Source: Treponema sp. (GTDB taxonomy: Bacteria > Spirochaetota > Spirochaetia > Treponematales > Breznakiellaceae). From it: DNA of 55,422 bases. A program made the translations under genes and the position numbers. Under the pieces are notes generated by a model that did not search any database, was not told the DNA's origin, and was given only the letters and a program-made list of their open reading frames with translations. Of the stretch, positions 52,041 through 55,422 are shown in pieces. Within the stretch, counting starts at the first letter, position 1, and every line of letters begins with the position of its first letter. The stretch is taken from assembly GCA_031274285.1 (NCBI GenBank), contig JAISQJ010000085.1, positions 1 through 55,422 of the forward strand. The letters are read 5' to 3'.

Positions 52041-54072
52041 TCAGCCGGGCGGCGGCGTTTTCGTATTCAAAAAGCAAGACATCCTTTTCGATGCTTTCCA
52101 GCAGTTCCTTTCCTTTGCCGTTCAGGGCCAGTTCGCCCAGCCGCCTAAGTTCCTGGTTTACCAGCAGGTAGTCTTTGTTGTTAAGGGCGGCCTTTAGGAT
52201 ATCGAAGTGCGGGGTGTAATGGTATTCTTCCTGCCGGACCATGCCTCCCTCTGGTTTTTTATCCAGGACCCTGGTTATCTGCTCTATCAATTCCTGTAAT
52301 TCGGTGATGAGGGGCCCGGTTTTTTCCTCAATGGCGGCAAGGTTGTGCTTCCTCCCCGCATCCTCAAGCCCGGCGGCAAGGTCTCCCACCCTTGATGCGC
52401 CGATGCTGCGGGCGGAACCCTTGAGGGCATGCACCAGGGTGGTATAGAGCTGAAAGTCTCTGGTCTCCAGGGATTCCTGTATCCGGGGTATGGTAGCCCG
52501 CATCTCCGAGCAGAATACCGCGAGGATAGCCAGGTAGCCCCGCTCGGTTCCCCCGGTGTTGTACGTTCCCCTTACGGTATCTACCCCCTGGATGTTCAGG
52601 ACCTTGCCGGCGGATTCCGGGGCATCGCCCTTGGGCCTGCCCTTTGACTGCTTTTCCCGGGGTACCCACTTTTCCAGAATGGAATTCAGCTTGGGTATCT
52701 CAATGGGCTTGGAAAGGAAATCATCGATTCCGTTGGACAGGAGCATGTTCGTATCCCTGGATATGACGGTTGCGGTAAGGGCGATGATGGGTATTTTTTT
52801 GGCATAGGCGGAGTCCAGGCCCCGTATGAGCCGGGACGCTTCCATGCCGTCCATGCCGGGCATCATGTGGTCCATGAAGATAAGATCGTAGTGGGGGTTC
52901 CCCGCCTGTATAAGATCGATAGCTTCCTGTCCGCTCTTTACCCCATCCATGGTAAGGCCGTAGGGGCGGACGAGGCCCTTTACCACTTCCAGGTTCATGG
53001 ACACGTCATCGACCACCAGAATCCGGGCCTCCCCCATGTACCGGCGGACCTGCTTTTTGCGGCCTCCGGAGACGCCGGAAAGCTTGAACCGCTTGATGTT
53101 TTCCACGGTTTCCCTGCCGCTGGGGGTAATGTCCACGATCTGCTGCTTTATCACCACCTTAAAGGCGCTTCCCCTGCCATAGTCGCTTTCCACCGAGATC
53201 GATCCGTCCATCAGCTCCACCAGATTCTTGGTGATGGAAAGCCCCAGCCCGGTGCCTTCGATGTTCCGGTTGGTCCGGGTGTTAAACTGGGTATAGGGGG
53301 AAAAGAGCTTGTCCTGATCCTCTTGCTTTATCCCCTGGCCCGTGTCCCTTACCACGAAGGTCAGCATGGCGGTGTTTTCCCCTTCCCGCCTCCAGGAGAT
53401 CTGCAGAATTACTTTTCCTTCCTTGGTGTACTTTATAGAGTTGGACAAAAGGTTGTTCAGTATCTGCTTAACCCGCAGTTCATCGCCCTTTAGCTTTACC
53501 GGCAGGGTTTCGTCAATCTCAAGTTCCAGGCTGATGGGCTTTTTGCCGATACGGATCAGATTCATTTGGAGAATATCGTTGACCAGGCTGGGAACCATGT
53601 ACTCTACCGGCGTCAATTCCATGCTTGCCGATTCGATCTTTGAAAAATCGAGGATGTTGTTAATAAGGCCCATGAGCACGGTGCCGGAGGAATGGATTTT
53701 TTCCACATCGTCACGGACATCCCGGGGCAGCCTGCGCTGTAAAAGAATTTCCGCAAACCCGATGATGGCGTTAAGGGGAGTGCGTATTTCGTGGCTTATA
53801 AAGGCAAGGAAGAAAGACTTGGCCCGGTTTGCCGATTCCGCCTCTTCCTTGTGCCGGGTAATCTCCTTTAGCTTGCCCTTTTCCAGCGCCATGAGCAGGT
53901 TTTCCTTGGTAAGGGTGTAGGTTTTTGACCTGTTCATCGAAACAAGGGCCGCTTCGTAGCGCCGGATTAAGGTACGGTTTTCCCGTTCAAGCCGACGGTT
54001 TTCCTCCTCCAGGTAGTCGATTCTGATATCCAATAAGTGCATATCAGAATCGCTGATATTTTTCCTTTCCAT
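52036..54072 (-). CDS. Cytosolic hybrid histidine kinase with receiver and HPt domains
   Basis: A 678-aa signalling protein with no membrane segment and no sensor domain of its own. A coiled coil covers about 10-90. HisKA follows, with His94 in FISHEIRTPLN. HATPase has an N-box LNNLLSNSIKYTKEG, a G1 box VRDTGQGI and a G2 box GTGLGLSI. The receiver domain (about 350-470) has Asp401 in FMDHMMPGMDG. A C-terminal HPt domain has His548 in VHALKGSARS. It can thus run a His-Asp-His relay; the final response regulator is not nearby. The FIST gene 17 bases upstream probably supplies the missing sensor. Confidence 0.92.
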   Translation of the reverse strand: MERKNISDSDMHLLDIRIDYLEEENRRLERENRTLIRRYEAALVSMNRSKTYTLTKENLLMALEKGKLKEITRHKEEAESANRAKSFFLAFISHEIRTPLNAIIGFAEILLQRRLPRDVRDDVEKIHSSGTVLMGLINNILDFSKIESASMELTPVEYMVPSLVNDILQMNLIRIGKKPISLELEIDETLPVKLKGDELRVKQILNNLLSNSIKYTKEGKVILQISWRREGENTAMLTFVVRDTGQGIKQEDQDKLFSPYTQFNTRTNRNIEGTGLGLSITKNLVELMDGSISVESDYGRGSAFKVVIKQQIVDITPSGRETVENIKRFKLSGVSGGRKKQVRRYMGEARILVVDDVSMNLEVVKGLVRPYGLTMDGVKSGQEAIDLIQAGNPHYDLIFMDHMMPGMDGMEASRLIRGLDSAYAKKIPIIALTATVISRDTNMLLSNGIDDFLSKPIEIPKLNSILEKWVPREKQSKGRPKGDAPESAGKVLNIQGVDTVRGTYNTGGTERGYLAILAVFCSEMRATIPRIQESLETRDFQLYTTLVHALKGSARSIGASRVGDLAAGLEDAGRKHNLAAIEEKTGPLITELQELIEQITRVLDKKPEGGMVRQEEYHYTPHFDILKAALNNKDYLLVNQELRRLGELALNGKGKELLESIEKDVLLFEYENAAARLT

Positions 54073-54089
54073 GGTTCATTACCTCTCTT

Positions 54090-55256
54090 TTATAAAACGC
54101 AGGCAATGATCGTGAACTGATGAAAGCTGTTCTGCAGTTCACCCTGGGTTCCGGAAATAGGGCAAATTTCTCCCGCGGAAGAAAAAAATACAAAGGGCAT
54201 AGGTGTGTCCCGCATCTGCCTTATGACAAGATTTACCTCTTCCAGCGAGTCGTGCAGGGTAAGAACCCTGCTGAAACAGGATACCAAAATAAGGCCGCTG
54301 CGATCCGTGGTTTCCCTTATCCGCTTAATGACCGCACGGGTACTGGCCATTACCAGTTCCCCGCTGATGGTTCCTATGTTGGCGGTTCCCCCCAAGGGTA
54401 TCTCCTGTTCGCAAACCAAGGCGCCGTCCACGTCAATTTTGCTTATGGTGAATATCCGGGGTTCCGTTCCGTCATGGTAATCTACCACGATGGGGAAGGC
54501 GTAAAACACGTCAACCATGGCCTGGTTAACAAGCCCCAGTTCTTCCATGTACTCCAGCGCCGGTTTATTCTCTATCGAAAATATTTTGTTTCCCTGGGCC
54601 TTGGTGATGGTGAATTTTTGGTTTAGGTGGGGCTCCCCGGGCAGGGAATGGCTGAAGAAACGGGGCTGCACATTTCCCCGCAGCAAAACCATGGTAAGCC
54701 GGTCAGGGTAGGGACTGCCGTTAAAGATGGTCATGGGGGAACGCATGCTGGTGGTAATATCAATGGCCACCGAACCGAAGACCGGGACCCCGCCCGAAAC
54801 ATCGTTCAAGACATCTACCAGCTTATTCCCCGGTATACCGCTCAGGTGGGGGGGAAAGGCCAGCATAAGGGCCGGGTCCAGGGAAGGGTTCTTCCCCCTT
54901 GCCAGGAGGTCCCGGTAGAAGGATTCCAGGACAGCCTCTTTTCCCTGGGACAGGGATTCTGAAACTCCGGCGTAGAATTCCACATCGTCGCTGGTTAACA
55001 CCATAAGGGTAAGCATAAATTCTTCCCCGGCATTCTGTACCGCGAATATTTGGCTGGTACAGCCGACAATATCAAAAGACATGCGGGCGCAGAGTTCACG
55101 GACCAGTCCCGATTGGATAAATTCCAGGTTGCAGAACAGCAATCCTACGGTATTTCGCAGCAGGGGTTCATTGGTTTTAATCCGGCTGGTAATTTCTTTG
55201 ATCGCAAAATCAATATCCGCCGCCTCGATGGTACTGGCTACAATTACTTTAATCAT
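54090..55256 (-). CDS. FIST N/C domain sensory protein
   Basis: A 388-aa cytoplasmic protein of the FIST type, a domain pair thought to bind small ligands and to be linked to signal transduction. Supporting segments are an N-terminal FIST-like region (VGCTSQIFAVQNAGEE and GSVAIDITTSM) and a C-terminal part ending with PMPFVFFSSAGEICPISGTQ, a known FIST_C-type tail. GGGAGA precedes ATG. It is the first gene of an operon with the hybrid kinase. A 21-base poly-G tract lies 51 bases upstream of its start, so expression may be phase-variable. Confidence 0.82.
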   Translation of the reverse strand: MIKVIVASTIEAADIDFAIKEITSRIKTNEPLLRNTVGLLFCNLEFIQSGLVRELCARMSFDIVGCTSQIFAVQNAGEEFMLTLMVLTSDDVEFYAGVSESLSQGKEAVLESFYRDLLARGKNPSLDPALMLAFPPHLSGIPGNKLVDVLNDVSGGVPVFGSVAIDITTSMRSPMTIFNGSPYPDRLTMVLLRGNVQPRFFSHSLPGEPHLNQKFTITKAQGNKIFSIENKPALEYMEELGLVNQAMVDVFYAFPIVVDYHDGTEPRIFTISKIDVDGALVCEQEIPLGGTANIGTISGELVMASTRAVIKRIRETTDRSGLILVSCFSRVLTLHDSLEEVNLVIRQMRDTPMPFVFFSSAGEICPISGTQGELQNSFHQFTIIACVL

Positions 55257-55306
55257 GATCGTCTCCCAAAAAAATTACGCCCGCCCCTGATTGTCCGGAA
55301 TTAGGC

Positions 55307-55327
55307 GGGGGGGGGGGGGGGGGGGGG
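55307..55327. repeat. 21-base poly-G tract (poly-C on the FIST coding strand)
   Basis: An uninterrupted run of 21 G. Its length would be expected to vary by slipped-strand pairing. A second 8-G run lies at 55387-55394. Confidence 0.95.
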
Positions 55328-55357
55328 TAACAAAAACGATCAGTTTAAAGCCCTTTG

Positions 55358-55386
55358 GTTATAAAAAAACAGGAATAGGGTGTTAA
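55358..55386 (-). promoter_or_regulatory. Candidate promoter of the FIST-kinase operon
   Basis: On the minus strand, TTAACA, a 17-base spacer (containing six T of a T-run) and TATAAC. The poly-C tract then falls in the leader. A second reading is TTGTTA (55328-55333) and TAATTC (55298-55303) as -35 and -10, separated by 24 bases of which 21 are the tract. Confidence 0.5.
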
Positions 55387-55422
55387 GGGGGGGGATAAAA
55401 ACCCTTACCCCGGGCGGGCCGG

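Noticed and set aside
1-55422. tRNA, rRNA, CRISPR array, prophage or complete insertion sequence
   Set aside because: I looked for T-loop-like motifs, evenly spaced direct repeats, transposase and integrase motifs and found none that hold up.

Overview
The window looks like the chromosome of a host-associated spirochaete, most likely a termite-gut Treponema or a close relative. This is inferred, not proven. The supporting signs are a GC-rich genome with TTG and GTG starts, many LplA/LplB/LplC-type carbohydrate importers, a short atypical SMC, a BspA-like leucine-rich repeat protein, a FIST sensor beside a hybrid kinase, poly-G tracts, and a plant cell wall diet read from the enzymes. No tRNA, rRNA or CRISPR array was seen.

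Layout. 1-4.5 kb: the end of an acidic membrane protein, a MalK/UgpC-type ABC ATPase, and an M30-like zinc metalloprotease lipoprotein. 4.5-6.6 kb: a 184-bp foldback repeat next to an AT-rich restriction-modification pair. 6.6-12.8 kb: two AAA ATPase genes that look leaderless, then smc. 12.8-23.6 kb, minus strand: a beta-mannosidase gene, two ABC importers and a LacI regulator with candidate operators. 23.8-33.7 kb, plus strand: two tandem GH5 genes, an SDR dehydrogenase, a GH113 mannanase, mannonate dehydratase (uxuA), a third importer, and a CE15-type glucuronoyl esterase. 33.7-40.9 kb: a fourth importer followed by GH9, a SIS-domain isomerase/deaminase and a BadF-type sugar kinase. This order resembles chitosan/chitobiose (GlcN) utilisation clusters. 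40.9-43.6 kb: purD and a CNNM/CBS membrane protein. 43.6-47.2 kb: a fifth importer. 47.4-49 kb: nfu, a GxxExxY gene inside a 29-bp inverted repeat, and an LRR protein. 49-51.4 kb: an acyl-CoA synthetase with an XRE-cupin regulator. 51.6-55.4 kb: bacteriohemerythrin, a hybrid histidine kinase and a FIST sensor behind a 21-G tract.

How it fits together. The ten permease genes and five solute-binding protein genes form five CUT1 importers, and none has its own ATPase. The lone MalK-type ATPase at 1700-2827 is the only candidate shared motor in the window. None of the glycosidases, nor the CE15 esterase, has a visible signal peptide. The inferred economy is therefore to import oligosaccharides and hydrolyse them in the cytosol: beta-mannan or glucomannan pieces by GH2, GH113 and GH5; glucuronate-bearing pieces by CE15, with the acid entering the mannonate branch (SDR plus UxuA); and GlcN oligomers by GH9, SIS protein and kinase. 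Several solute-binding protein genes are separated from neighbouring genes by strong stem-loops, which probably set binding protein to permease ratios.
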